Below, in pieces: positions 16,568 to 24,511 of a stretch of 64,000 bases of DNA. Positions within the stretch are counted from its first letter, which is position 1. Each line of letters opens with the position of its first letter. Source of the DNA: Actinoplanes solisilvae (GTDB lineage Bacteria; Actinomycetota; Actinomycetes; Mycobacteriales; Micromonosporaceae); the NCBI RefSeq assembly GCF_003999975.1, contig NZ_RJAC01000002.1, forward strand, positions 372,001-436,000, read 5' to 3'. Made by a program: the position numbers and the translations under genes. Under the pieces are notes generated by a model. It was not told where the DNA came from and made no database searches. It worked only from the letters and a program-made list of their open reading frames with translations.

Positions 16568-18453
16568 GCGGCGGCTCCGAAGAGGACGGCGACCGCGCCG
16601 AGCAGCAAGGCACCGGCGAGGACGGCCGCGGCGGCTGCGGGCAGTGACATGCGGTGGGCGTACGCGAGGGCTTCACCAACGCGCGAGGTGGTGGTGCCGG
16701 TGCCTTCGACCGTGGCGTCCACGACCTTCTCGTCGACCGTGGTCACCGCTCGGGCGAGGGCGCGCGTCGGTCGTACGATGAATCGGTCTTGCAGGTCGTC
16801 GAAGCGGAAACCCGCCGCGAGCAGAGGTCGCGCGGGGCCGAGGGCCGTTGCGGGGTCGACTCCGGGAACTTCGCGCCACAGCCACCACGCGGTCGTCGCG
16901 CCCAGCGCCAGCAGCACCAGGGGCAGCACGATCGCCACGCCCAGATGCGGCTCGTCGAGCTCGAGGGCGGTACGGAAACCGGGGGCGAAAGCGGCCAGGC
17001 CGAGCAGCGCGGACGGGATCGCCAGCAGCAGGATCGGCCAGCGCATGGCGGCCGGCGGGTCGTGCGGAAGGGCCGGCTGGGTGTAGCGGGCGTCGTCGAA
17101 GCCCACCTCCCAGTCGGGACCGTCGGGGCCGTGGGCGCGGGAGACGCCGAAGAACGCCCAGAGCAGGAGGCGGGTCGCGTACCAGGCGGTGAGGCCGACG
17201 GCGAACAGACCGGCCAGCCAGACCAGCCAGGCGACCCAGACCGGCACCGCCCCGCCGCCCTCGGTGGCGTGCGTGGCCGCGGTGAGAACGTTCTCCTTGG
17301 ACCAGAACCCGGCCAGCGGCGGCAGCCCGGCGAGGGCACCGAGACCGGCGACGAACGACCAGAACGTGATCGGCATGTGTTCGCGCAGGCCACCCATGCG
17401 GGACAGGTAGTTGGTGCCGACCGCGTGGATCACCGCTCCGGCCGCGAGGAACAGCAGCGCCTTGAACGCCGCGTGGGTGAGCAGGTGGAACAGGGCGGCG
17501 GCGGGTGAACCGACGGCGAGAGCGCCGGTCATGTAGCCGATCTGACTGACGGTCGACCAGGCCAGGACGCGTTTCAGGTCGTCCTGGGCCATCGCGCTGA
17601 GCGCGCCGAGCAGGATCGTGATCGCGGCCATGACCCCGAGCACGGCGAGTGCGGCGGGCGACTGCTCGTAGAGGGGGTAGAGGCGGAAGACGACGTAGAC
17701 GCCGGCGGCGACCATCGTGGCCGCGTGGATCAGCGCCGAGATGGGGGTCGGACCGGCCATCGCGTCGGGCAGCCACGTGTGCAGGGGGAACTGGGCGCTC
17801 TTGCCGGCCACCCCGGCCAGGATCAGGATCAGCGCGGCCGGGTGCGGGGCCTCGGTCAGCACGTCGGCGATGCGGGACGTGCCGGCGTCGACGATCAGGA
17901 TCGCAACGCCGAGCAGGAAGCCGACGTCGCCGACGCGGGTGACCAGGAAAGCCTTCACGGCGGCGGCGGGAGCCTCGGGCAGGCGGCGGTCGTGGCCGAT
18001 CAGCAGGTACGAGCAGGCGCCCATGACCTCCCAGCCGACCAGCACGCCGATCAGGTCGCCCGACGTGACGACCAGCAGCATCGCGCCGGTGAAAAGACTG
18101 ATCTGAGCGGCGTACGGGGCATAGCGCGGGTCGTCGTGCAGATAGGCGACCGAGTAGATCTGCACGAAGAGCGCTACTACGCAGACGGCCAGGGCCACGT
18201 AGAGGGCGGCGTGGCCGACGGAGATGCCGAGCGTGAGGTCGACGTCGCCGAGGCTGATCCAGTGGGTGGACAGCTCGATGGGCTTCCTGGCGAAAAGCAA
18301 CAGGCCCAGCGTCACGAGCAGGGAGGCCGCCGCGCCGGCGATGCCGAGAGCGGCGGCCGGGCGGCGTCTGCCCTCGTCGTCGCCCGGTGGCAGCAGCAGA
18401 CCGGCGATGCCCAGGAGCAGGGGGATGCCGGCGATCAGAACGGCGGCGGTCAC
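16564..18453 (-). CDS. nuoL: NADH-quinone oxidoreductase subunit L
   Basis: A 629-residue antiporter-like subunit with the long C-terminal lateral helix region typical of NuoL. Proton-channel residues are visible: the glutamate in VGWEVMGACSYLLIG and the lysine in AGKSAQFPLHTWLPDAMAG, then PTPISALIHAATMVAAGVY. The start is GTG at 18453 (GTGA overlap with the nuoK stop). The frame extends upstream through nuoK in another reading, which is a shadow. Confidence 0.95.
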   Translation of the reverse strand: MTAAVLIAGIPLLLGIAGLLLPPGDDEGRRRPAAALGIAGAAASLLVTLGLLLFARKPIELSTHWISLGDVDLTLGISVGHAALYVALAVCVVALFVQIYSVAYLHDDPRYAPYAAQISLFTGAMLLVVTSGDLIGVLVGWEVMGACSYLLIGHDRRLPEAPAAAVKAFLVTRVGDVGFLLGVAILIVDAGTSRIADVLTEAPHPAALILILAGVAGKSAQFPLHTWLPDAMAGPTPISALIHAATMVAAGVYVVFRLYPLYEQSPAALAVLGVMAAITILLGALSAMAQDDLKRVLAWSTVSQIGYMTGALAVGSPAAALFHLLTHAAFKALLFLAAGAVIHAVGTNYLSRMGGLREHMPITFWSFVAGLGALAGLPPLAGFWSKENVLTAATHATEGGGAVPVWVAWLVWLAGLFAVGLTAWYATRLLLWAFFGVSRAHGPDGPDWEVGFDDARYTQPALPHDPPAAMRWPILLLAIPSALLGLAAFAPGFRTALELDEPHLGVAIVLPLVLLALGATTAWWLWREVPGVDPATALGPARPLLAAGFRFDDLQDRFIVRPTRALARAVTTVDEKVVDATVEGTGTTTSRVGEALAYAHRMSLPAAAAAVLAGALLLGAVAVLFGAAA

Positions 18454-18821
18454 CCGGTCACCCGCTCGTGGTCGTGCCTGTACAGCTCGACGTCGTCGAG
18501 GATGACAGCGCGGCGCAGGCGGTAGTACTGCAGGACGATCGCCAGGCCCACGCCGACCTCCGCCGCGGCGAGCACGATGACGAAGAGGGCGAAGATCGCG
18601 CCGGCCCGGGGCTCGGGTACGGGGTTGGCCCAGGCTTCGGGCTGTACGCCGGTCAGCGCGCTCTTGATGGTGGAGTCGGCGGCGACCAGGATCAGGTTGA
18701 CGGCGTTGAGCATCAGCTCGACGGCCATCAGCACCAGGATGGCGTTGCGCCGGCGCAGGACACCGTAGACGCCGAGGGCGAAAAGAAGAGCGGCCACGAC
18801 GTACGGGATCACGACGTGCAT
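18450..18821 (-). CDS. nuoK: NADH-quinone oxidoreductase subunit K
   Basis: A 123-residue three-helix subunit. The two essential membrane glutamates are present, in LMAVELMLNAVNLILVA and VLAAAEVGVGLAIVL. It is slightly longer than usual (about 100) because of a charged C-terminal tail (DDVELYRHDHERV). The start overlaps the nuoJ stop by one base. Confidence 0.94.
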   Translation of the reverse strand: MHVVIPYVVAALLFALGVYGVLRRRNAILVLMAVELMLNAVNLILVAADSTIKSALTGVQPEAWANPVPEPRAGAIFALFVIVLAAAEVGVGLAIVLQYYRLRRAVILDDVELYRHDHERVTG

Positions 18822-19642
18822 CAGTCCTCCTCCCGCTCCGGGGCGCCGGGCAGTTCACGCTTCGGCTCGGGTGGCGGGCCGCCGGGTTTCGGGCGTGCCT
18901 CGTGAGCGCGGAGAACCACGTCGGCGAGCGGGTCGGTTTGCCGCGCTTCCTCGACCAGTTCACCCTCGACCACGTCGAGTTCGGCCTGCTCCGCTCTTTC
19001 GGCTGCGGCTCGCTGGTCGCGGACCCGTTGCTGGGCGGCGGCCTGGCGTTCGGCGATGCGCTGCAGGCGGGCGACCACCTCCTCGGACTCGTCGACCGGG
19101 CCGGGCGGGGGTCCCTCGGGTTCGGGGCCGGCGTTGGGGTCGGGGCGGGCGCCGATGTCGGGGCGGGAGAGCACGATCGCGCCGACCAGGGCGGCCAGCA
19201 GCAGGATCGAGAGGACCTCGAAGGGCAGCACCCAGGCGCCGAAGATCTGCTCGCCGACGCGGCGGCCGGTGCCGGGCGGGGGCAGCTCGAACTCGGTCCA
19301 GCGGAAGGCGTCGACCAGCAGGACGGTCAGGCCGAGGCCGACCCCGCCGCCGATGAGGGCGGCGGGAAGGGCGGGACGGTCGAGGTCTTTCGAGGGGCCG
19401 ATCGGGGCGCGGGTCAGCATGACGGCGAAGAGCATCAGCACGACGACGGCGCCGACGTAGACAAGGATCTGCACCCAGGCGACCAGCTCGGCGCCGAGGA
19501 CCAGGTAGAGGCCCGCGATCGCGCCCAGGCTGACGACCAGGTAGAAGCCGGCGCGGACCAGGTGGGTGCTGGTGACGACGAAGACGCCGGAGCCGACCGC
19601 GATCGCGCCGAGAGCCAGCATCAGCGCGTCCGCAACCGTCAC
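18821..19642 (-). CDS. nuoJ: NADH-quinone oxidoreductase subunit J with long charged tail
   Basis: A 273-residue protein. The first ~165 residues are the five-helix NuoJ fold ([23 protein letters not shown] segment, seen as [18 protein letters not shown]). A C-terminal extension of about 100 residues follows, Pro-rich and then a charged, Ala/Glu/Arg-rich probable coiled coil ([17 protein letters not shown]), ending with a Pro/Glu tail. The GTG start at 19642 overlaps the nuoI stop (GTGA). The tail would lie in the cytoplasm; its role is unknown. Confidence 0.92.
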   Translation of the reverse strand: MTVADALMLALGAIAVGSGVFVVTSTHLVRAGFYLVVSLGAIAGLYLVLGAELVAWVQILVYVGAVVVLMLFAVMLTRAPIGPSKDLDRPALPAALIGGGVGLGLTVLLVDAFRWTEFELPPPGTGRRVGEQIFGAWVLPFEVLSILLLAALVGAIVLSRPDIGARPDPNAGPEPEGPPPGPVDESEEVVARLQRIAERQAAAQQRVRDQRAAAERAEQAELDVVEGELVEEARQTDPLADVVLRAHEARPKPGGPPPEPKRELPGAPEREED

Positions 19643-20238
19643 CGCTCCTGCTCCGGGTTCGCGGCGGGGGGACGTACGGCTGCCCTGGCGGTCTTGGCGG
19701 CGGTGGCGGCGCCCGGACCTGCCGCTTTGCGCGCTGCCGTGGCCTCTTCCTTGGAAGGCTCGCCGAGCACGTCGTGGGCCGGGGGCGGCGGAACGGTCCG
19801 CATCCAGTCGCCCAGCCGGTTCTTGTCGTGCAGCAGGTCGAGGACGTCGGTCTCGGCGTACTCGAACTCGGGCGTCCAGTGCAGCGCGTCGAACGGGCAG
19901 ACCTCGATGCAGATCCCGCAGTACATGCACAGCGAGAAGTCGATGTCGAAGCGGTCGAGCACGTTGCGCTGCCGCGCCCGCGCCGCGCCGGGGACGACGA
20001 CCTCTTCCTTGTGCGAGTCGATGTAGATGCACCAGTCGGGGCACTCGCGGGCGCAGAGCATGCAGACCGTGCAGTTCTCCTCGAGGAGCGCGATCACGCC
20101 GCGGCTGCGGGGCGGGAGCTCGGGCTCGACATCGGGGTACTGCTGGGTGGTCGACCGCTGGGTCATCGTCTTGAGCGTGACGGCGAGCCCTTGGACCAGG
20201 CCCTTGCCGGGCGTGCTGCGCTCCCCGTCGTCACTCAC
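19639..20238 (-). CDS. nuoI: NADH-quinone oxidoreductase subunit I (2x4Fe-4S)
   Basis: A 199-residue ferredoxin-like subunit that carries electrons towards cluster N2. Both 4Fe-4S motifs are complete: [12 protein letters not shown] (about residues 56-67) and [12 protein letters not shown] (about 103-114). An Ala-rich basic tail of about 45 residues extends the C-terminus. It begins at a GTG (20238) as the first gene of the nuoI-N block. The gene immediately upstream points the opposite way (Uma2), so this block needs its own promoter within 20239-20342 or read-through from nuoH. Confidence 0.94.
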   Translation of the reverse strand: MSDDGERSTPGKGLVQGLAVTLKTMTQRSTTQQYPDVEPELPPRSRGVIALLEENCTVCMLCARECPDWCIYIDSHKEEVVVPGAARARQRNVLDRFDIDFSLCMYCGICIEVCPFDALHWTPEFEYAETDVLDLLHDKNRLGDWMRTVPPPPAHDVLGEPSKEEATAARKAAGPGAATAAKTARAAVRPPAANPEQER

Positions 20239-20342
20239 AAACGCATATCCTGCCCCGTCGCCCCATTTGATGCGAGCACACCCCCATCAGATCTTCCGGT
20301 AGATTGGGGAAAGTACGAGAGCCGGCGCCCGGGAGGCTCCTC

Positions 20343-20918
20343 ATGACCGCTGCAATGAGCGACATGCCCCCGAAGGACGACTGGACCTCAGACGATCTTG
20401 ATCGGTTCCCGGAGGACGGCATCCGTCGCGAGATCTTTGATGGAGTTCTCCACGTGACCCCCTCCCCGTCCTCGGTACACCAATCGCTTGCGCTCCTCCT
20501 GGGCGCAGCCCTCATGCACGGCTGCCCGGACGAATTCTTCGTCAGCCAGGCCAACGACGTGGTGGTGGACCCTAGCCGCCGCTTCGCTCCTGACCTGCTG
20601 GTGGTGAATTTCGAAGCCGCCAAGTCGAGGTCCCACAAGTTCGCGGCAGCGGACGTCGTGCTCGCGGCCGAAATCGTCTCGTCCAGCACCACGGGCATAG
20701 ACCGAGTCTCCAAACCGACTTTCTATGCCCAGGCCGGCATCCAGTTCTTCTGGCTGATCGAAACCATCGACGGGCTCTCCGTGAGTGTCTTCGAGCTCGA
20801 CCCCGTTGATAAGCACTACGAGCAGATCGGCATTTTCACCAGCGACGACACGATCAGCCTGGACCGGCCGTGGCCGATCGAGATTCCGCTGAGCACGATC
20901 CGCCCTCGCAACCTCTGA
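20343..20918 (+). CDS. Uma2-family (DUF820) putative restriction-like endonuclease
   Basis: A 191-residue protein of the Uma2 family, which has a PD-(D/E)xK nuclease fold of unproven cellular role. Visible core: GIRREIFDGVLHVTPSP, APDLLVV (Asp), LAAEIVSSST (Glu), and DRVSKPTFYAQAG with the lysine. I chose the ATG at 20343 (GGGAGG upstream); the frame is open from 20304. It stands in the opposite orientation between nuoH and nuoI, head-to-head with nuoI and tail-to-tail with nuoH. It is likely an insertion into an older nuo operon. I see no flanking repeats or transposase. Confidence 0.9.
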   Translation: MTAAMSDMPPKDDWTSDDLDRFPEDGIRREIFDGVLHVTPSPSSVHQSLALLLGAALMHGCPDEFFVSQANDVVVDPSRRFAPDLLVVNFEAAKSRSHKFAAADVVLAAEIVSSSTTGIDRVSKPTFYAQAGIQFFWLIETIDGLSVSVFELDPVDKHYEQIGIFTSDDTISLDRPWPIEIPLSTIRPRNL

Positions 20919-20946
20919 CGCGGTCATCGACCCCCGCTCGCTCTGA

Positions 20947-21906
20947 TCAGATGAGCAGCTTGACGACCGCGGTCAGGACGAGTTGGCCCAGAGCCAGCGG
21001 CACGAGGATCAGCCAGCAGAGGCGTTGGAGCTGGTCCTCGCGCAGGCGGGGGTAGGTCACGCGGAACCAGATGATGACGAACGAGACCGCGAAGATCTTG
21101 ACGAGGGTCCAGAGCCAGCCGAGCTGGTCGGCGAAGGGTCCGTGCCAGCCGCCCAGGAACAGCACGGTGGTCAGGGCGGCGATGACGACGATGCCGACGT
21201 ACTCGGCGAGCAGGAAGAACGCGAAGCGCAGGCCGGTGTATTCGGTCATGTAGCCGAAGACCAGCTCGGAGTCGGCGATCGGCATGTCGAACGGGGGGCG
21301 GCGGATCTCGGCCAGGCCGGCGACGAAGAAGACGATCGCGGCGGGGGCCTGCCAGAGCAGCCACCACGGGTTCCAGGCCTCGACGATGCCGGGCAGGCTG
21401 AGCGTGCCGGCCGCCATCGCCACGCTGGCCGCGGAAAGCACCAGCGGCAGCTCGTAGCCGAGGAGCTGGGCCGCGCCGCGCAGGCCGCCCAGCAGGCTGT
21501 ACTTGTTCGCGGAGGCCCAGGCGGACATCAGGACGGCCAGGACACCGATGCCGAGGACGGCGAGCACGAAGAACAGGCCGACGTCGAGCGCCTGGGCGAC
21601 GAGACCGTTCGGGCCGAGCGGGATGACGAGAAGGATCAGCAGGTACGGGAAGAGGGCGACGATCGGGGCCAGCCGGAAGACGCCCCGGTCGGCCGCGCCG
21701 GGGGTGACGTCCTCCTTCTGGACGAATTTCACGCCGTCGGCGACGAGCTGGGCCCAACCGTGGAAGGCACCCGCGTACATGGGGCCAAGGCGGCCCTGCA
21801 TGTGCGCCATGACCTTGTGTTCCGCCTGCCCGACGACGAGCGGGAGCACGAGGAAGGCGACCACGACGGCGACCACCCGGATGACGAGATCGAGCCAGAC
21901 CGGCAT
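20947..21906 (-). CDS. nuoH: NADH-quinone oxidoreductase subunit H
   Basis: A 319-residue, eight-helix membrane subunit that forms the quinone entry chamber with NuoB and NuoD. Conserved blocks: EHKVMAHMQGRLGP (the usual ERKVLAYMQ.RLGP, with ERK changed to EHK), KFVQKEDVTP, and ADSELVFGYMTEYTGLRF with the E-channel glutamates. The start at 21906 overlaps the nuoC stop by one base. Its 3' end faces the Uma2 gene. Confidence 0.94.
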   Translation of the reverse strand: MPVWLDLVIRVVAVVVAFLVLPLVVGQAEHKVMAHMQGRLGPMYAGAFHGWAQLVADGVKFVQKEDVTPGAADRGVFRLAPIVALFPYLLILLVIPLGPNGLVAQALDVGLFFVLAVLGIGVLAVLMSAWASANKYSLLGGLRGAAQLLGYELPLVLSAASVAMAAGTLSLPGIVEAWNPWWLLWQAPAAIVFFVAGLAEIRRPPFDMPIADSELVFGYMTEYTGLRFAFFLLAEYVGIVVIAALTTVLFLGGWHGPFADQLGWLWTLVKIFAVSFVIIWFRVTYPRLREDQLQRLCWLILVPLALGQLVLTAVVKLLI

Positions 21907-22604
21907 CAGACGTCGTCCCCGGCGGGCGGCTGCTCGGTGCGAGGCGGTGCGGTGCGGCGGGGCGGGCGGGCCGGGCGCGCCGGGGCCGGCTCGGCCTGGC
22001 CCGCTTTCGGGCCCCACTCGTTCGGGTCGGGGACGCCGGGCGGGCGCATGGGGGCGCGTTTCGCCGTGCCGGCCTCGGACTCGCCGGGCTCCTTGGCGCC
22101 GGGCCACGCCTTGGCCACGCGTGAGGCCAGCACGAACTCTTTGCGCAGCGGATGCCCCTCGAAGCCGGGCGGCAGCAGCAGCGGGCGCAGGTCGGCGTGC
22201 CGGGCGAAGGTGATGCCGAACATCTCGTACGTCTCCCGCTCGTGCCACGCGGCACCGGGGAAAAGCTCGATCACCGACTCGACGACCGGGTCTTCCCGGG
22301 GTACGAGCGTGCGCAGCAGCAGGGCGTGACGGCGGCGGGTGGAGTAGAGGTGGGCGACGACCCGGAAGCCTTCCTCCTGCTCGTCGACGGCCGAGAGCCA
22401 GTCGAAGAAGTCGCAGCCGAGGGCGCCGTTGTGCTTGGCCGTGCCCACGGTTTCCCACCAGCGGGCGACCGGGACGTCGACCACGGCCCGCGTGTGGCCG
22501 GGGCCGCCGCCGGAGAGGCCGGCGACGATCTCGCCCGGAGGCGCGTCCGGGGAGTCGTCCGTCAGGAGCGCGACCAGGCGCTCGCCGACCTCTTCAGGCG
22601 TCAT
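21906..22604 (-). CDS. nuoC: NADH-quinone oxidoreductase subunit C-like protein
   Basis: A 232-residue protein of the 30-kDa (NuoC) family. The signature is WHERETYEMFGITFARHADL followed by PPGFEGHPLRKEF, which matches the family's 'ERE.yDMfGi.F..HPdLrRil...W.GhPLRKdf'. The last ~60 residues are a Pro/Ala/Arg-rich tail. NuoC normally partners NuoD, but no nuoD is present in the window. Confidence 0.9.
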   Translation of the reverse strand: MTPEEVGERLVALLTDDSPDAPPGEIVAGLSGGGPGHTRAVVDVPVARWWETVGTAKHNGALGCDFFDWLSAVDEQEEGFRVVAHLYSTRRRHALLLRTLVPREDPVVESVIELFPGAAWHERETYEMFGITFARHADLRPLLLPPGFEGHPLRKEFVLASRVAKAWPGAKEPGESEAGTAKRAPMRPPGVPDPNEWGPKAGQAEPAPARPARPPRRTAPPRTEQPPAGDDV

Positions 22605-22632
22605 GGGGTCATCCTATGATCCGGCCGGCGTC

Positions 22633-23934
22633 TCAGAGGCCGGGCAGGCGGCCGTTGCGGAAGACGTCGACGAAGTCCTGATGGTCCTCGCGGGCCTGGT
22701 CGCCGTAGCGGTGGGCGAACTCGACCAGGTGTCGTACGAAGCCGGCCTCGTCTTTGTCGACGGCGGCGACAATCGCTTCTTCGGTGGAGAAGTCGACGAG
22801 GTCGTGACTGGACTCGTCGTCGGCCACCGAGTGCATGCGGGCCACGGCGCGGCCCAGGTCGGCGATGACCCCGGTCAGCTCGCCGGGCTCGTTGACGTCG
22901 GACCAGTCGAGGTCGGACGCGTAGGGCGAGACCTCGGCGACGAGCTGGCCGACACCGTCCAGAGTGGTGTAACCGACCCAGGGGTCGGCGTGGGCCTGGA
23001 GCGCGTGCTGGGACTCGGCCGTGCGGTGGCCCTGATGCTGGAAGTAGGACCGGACCCGCTCGTCGTCGATCCAGCGCGCGACCGCCGGGACCTGCGCCTG
23101 CTTCATGTAGATGATCACGTCGTTCTCGAGGGCCTGGGTGTGGCCCTCGAGAAGCAGGTTGTAGGAGGGCAGGCCGGCCGAGCCGATACCCACGCCCTTG
23201 CGCAGCTTGATGTCTTTGATGGTGGTGGACACCGGACGGCTCGCGGCGGGGAGCGTCGGCAGGTAGCGGTCGAACGCCTCTCGCACCCGCGCGGCGGCGG
23301 CCTCGTCGACCTCGAAGACGCCGTCGGCCAGGGCGAACCGGCGCTCGTAGTCGTCGATGACGGTCTGCGACGACAGCAGGTCGATGCGGGTGTTGAGCCG
23401 CGCCTCCTGCAGCACGCGCCGCAGCACGCCGTCGGCGTTGTCGAGGGTGATCGAGCCGATCGCGTCGTCACCGCCGTGGGCGATCGCACGCAGTTCGGTC
23501 AGGTAGGAGCGGGCGAACCCGGTGACCAGCGCCGTGATGTCGTCGTCGGAGAGGGCCTTCTGATAGCCGATGAGCGCGAGGCTCGCCGCGAACCGCTTGA
23601 GGTCCCAGGAGAACGGCCCGACGTAGGCCTCGTCGAAGTCGTTGACGTTGAAGACCAACTGGCCGGACGAATTCATGTAGGTGCCGAAGTTCTCGGCGTG
23701 CAGGTCGCCGTGGATCCACACGCGGCTCGTCTGCTCGTCGAGGAAGCTCGAGTCGGCGTAGCCCGAGGACAGGTCGGCGTAGAAGAGTGAGGCGCTGCCG
23801 CGGTAGAAGGCGAACGGCGAAGCGGCCATCTTGCGGAACTTGCGGCGGAAGGCGGCCGGGTCGACGGCGATCAGCTCGCCGAACTCCCTGCTCAGGACGT
23901 CGATGATGAAGTCCGCGCGTGACTCGTCGGTCAT
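22633..23934 (-). CDS. DUF2252 family protein lodged between nuoB and nuoC
   Basis: A 433-residue soluble protein of the DUF2252 family, which has a protein-kinase/aminoglycoside-phosphotransferase-like look: FYRGSASLFYADLSS, the HGDLHAENFGT loop (matching the HGDlh..N catalytic loop) and the metal-binding VFNVNDFDEAYVGPFSWDLK. This suggests phosphotransfer to an unknown small molecule, though no activity is established for the family. It is 28 bases upstream of nuoC and 10 bases downstream of nuoB on the same strand, the place where nuoD or nuoC would normally follow. Confidence 0.9.
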   Translation of the reverse strand: MTDESRADFIIDVLSREFGELIAVDPAAFRRKFRKMAASPFAFYRGSASLFYADLSSGYADSSFLDEQTSRVWIHGDLHAENFGTYMNSSGQLVFNVNDFDEAYVGPFSWDLKRFAASLALIGYQKALSDDDITALVTGFARSYLTELRAIAHGGDDAIGSITLDNADGVLRRVLQEARLNTRIDLLSSQTVIDDYERRFALADGVFEVDEAAAARVREAFDRYLPTLPAASRPVSTTIKDIKLRKGVGIGSAGLPSYNLLLEGHTQALENDVIIYMKQAQVPAVARWIDDERVRSYFQHQGHRTAESQHALQAHADPWVGYTTLDGVGQLVAEVSPYASDLDWSDVNEPGELTGVIADLGRAVARMHSVADDESSHDLVDFSTEEAIVAAVDKDEAGFVRHLVEFAHRYGDQAREDHQDFVDVFRNGRLPGL

Positions 23935-23944
23935 GTTGCGGACC

Positions 23945-24502
23945 TTAGTCGCCGGATGCCACCGGCGGGGTCACGATCGGGGCAGTCAACGCTGCCGCGC
24001 CGCGTTCCGCCGCCAGCGGGTCGGGCCGGGAGACGCCGCCGGGGCCGGACTGCTCGGCGGCGATCTTCTCCTGCAGGCGCAGGATGCCGTGCAGCAGCGC
24101 CTCGGGCCGCGGCGGGCAGCCGGGGACGTAGACGTCGACCGGGATGATCTGGTCGACGCCCTTGGTCACCGAGTAGGAATCCCAGTAGGGGCCGCCGCAG
24201 TTGGCGCAGGAGCCGAACGAGATCACGTATTTCGGCTCGGGCATCTGGTCGTAGAGCCGCTTGATGGCGGGCGCCATCTTGTCGGTCACGGTGCCCGAGA
24301 CGACCATCAGGTCGGCTTGGCGCGGACCGTGCGCGAACGGGATGACGCCCATGCGCATGAAGTCGTGCCGGCTCATGCTCGACGCGATGAACTCGATCGC
24401 GCAGCACGCGAGGCCGAAGTTGAACACCCAAAGGGAATAACGCCGCCCCCAGTTCAGCACGAACCGGATGGGTTCCCCGAGCACTCCTGGCAGACCGGCC
24501 AC
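23945..24502 (-). CDS. nuoB: NADH-quinone oxidoreductase subunit B
   Basis: A 185-residue subunit that holds cluster N2, the last iron-sulfur cluster before quinone. All four ligands are visible: the tandem cysteines in GLACCAIEF, one in [17 protein letters not shown], and one in [14 protein letters not shown]. The GTG at 24502 lies nine bases after the stop of the PLP-decarboxylase gene, so the two are probably co-transcribed. nuoA, normally just upstream, is missing. The sequence style resembles the secondary NuoB of streptomycetes more than the primary one, in my recollection. Confidence 0.94.
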   Translation of the reverse strand: MAGLPGVLGEPIRFVLNWGRRYSLWVFNFGLACCAIEFIASSMSRHDFMRMGVIPFAHGPRQADLMVVSGTVTDKMAPAIKRLYDQMPEPKYVISFGSCANCGGPYWDSYSVTKGVDQIIPVDVYVPGCPPRPEALLHGILRLQEKIAAEQSGPGGVSRPDPLAAERGAAALTAPIVTPPVASGD

Positions 24503-24511
24503 GACGTCAAC

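Noticed and set aside
15239..17086. 615-codon plus-strand open frame antisense to nuoM and nuoL
   Set aside because: A typical GC-rich shadow of conserved genes. It is full of Gly/Asp/Gln and lacks structure.
13620..18821. Mrp-type Na+/H+ antiporter or hydrogenase-4 instead of complex I
   Set aside because: NuoH, NuoI with two 4Fe-4S motifs, NuoB with N2 ligands and NuoC are in the same locus, and no Mrp C-G-type or [NiFe] large subunit is present.
20281..20342. TAGATT at 20300 as the Uma2 promoter -10
   Set aside because: No -35 partner 16-18 bases upstream. Left unassigned.
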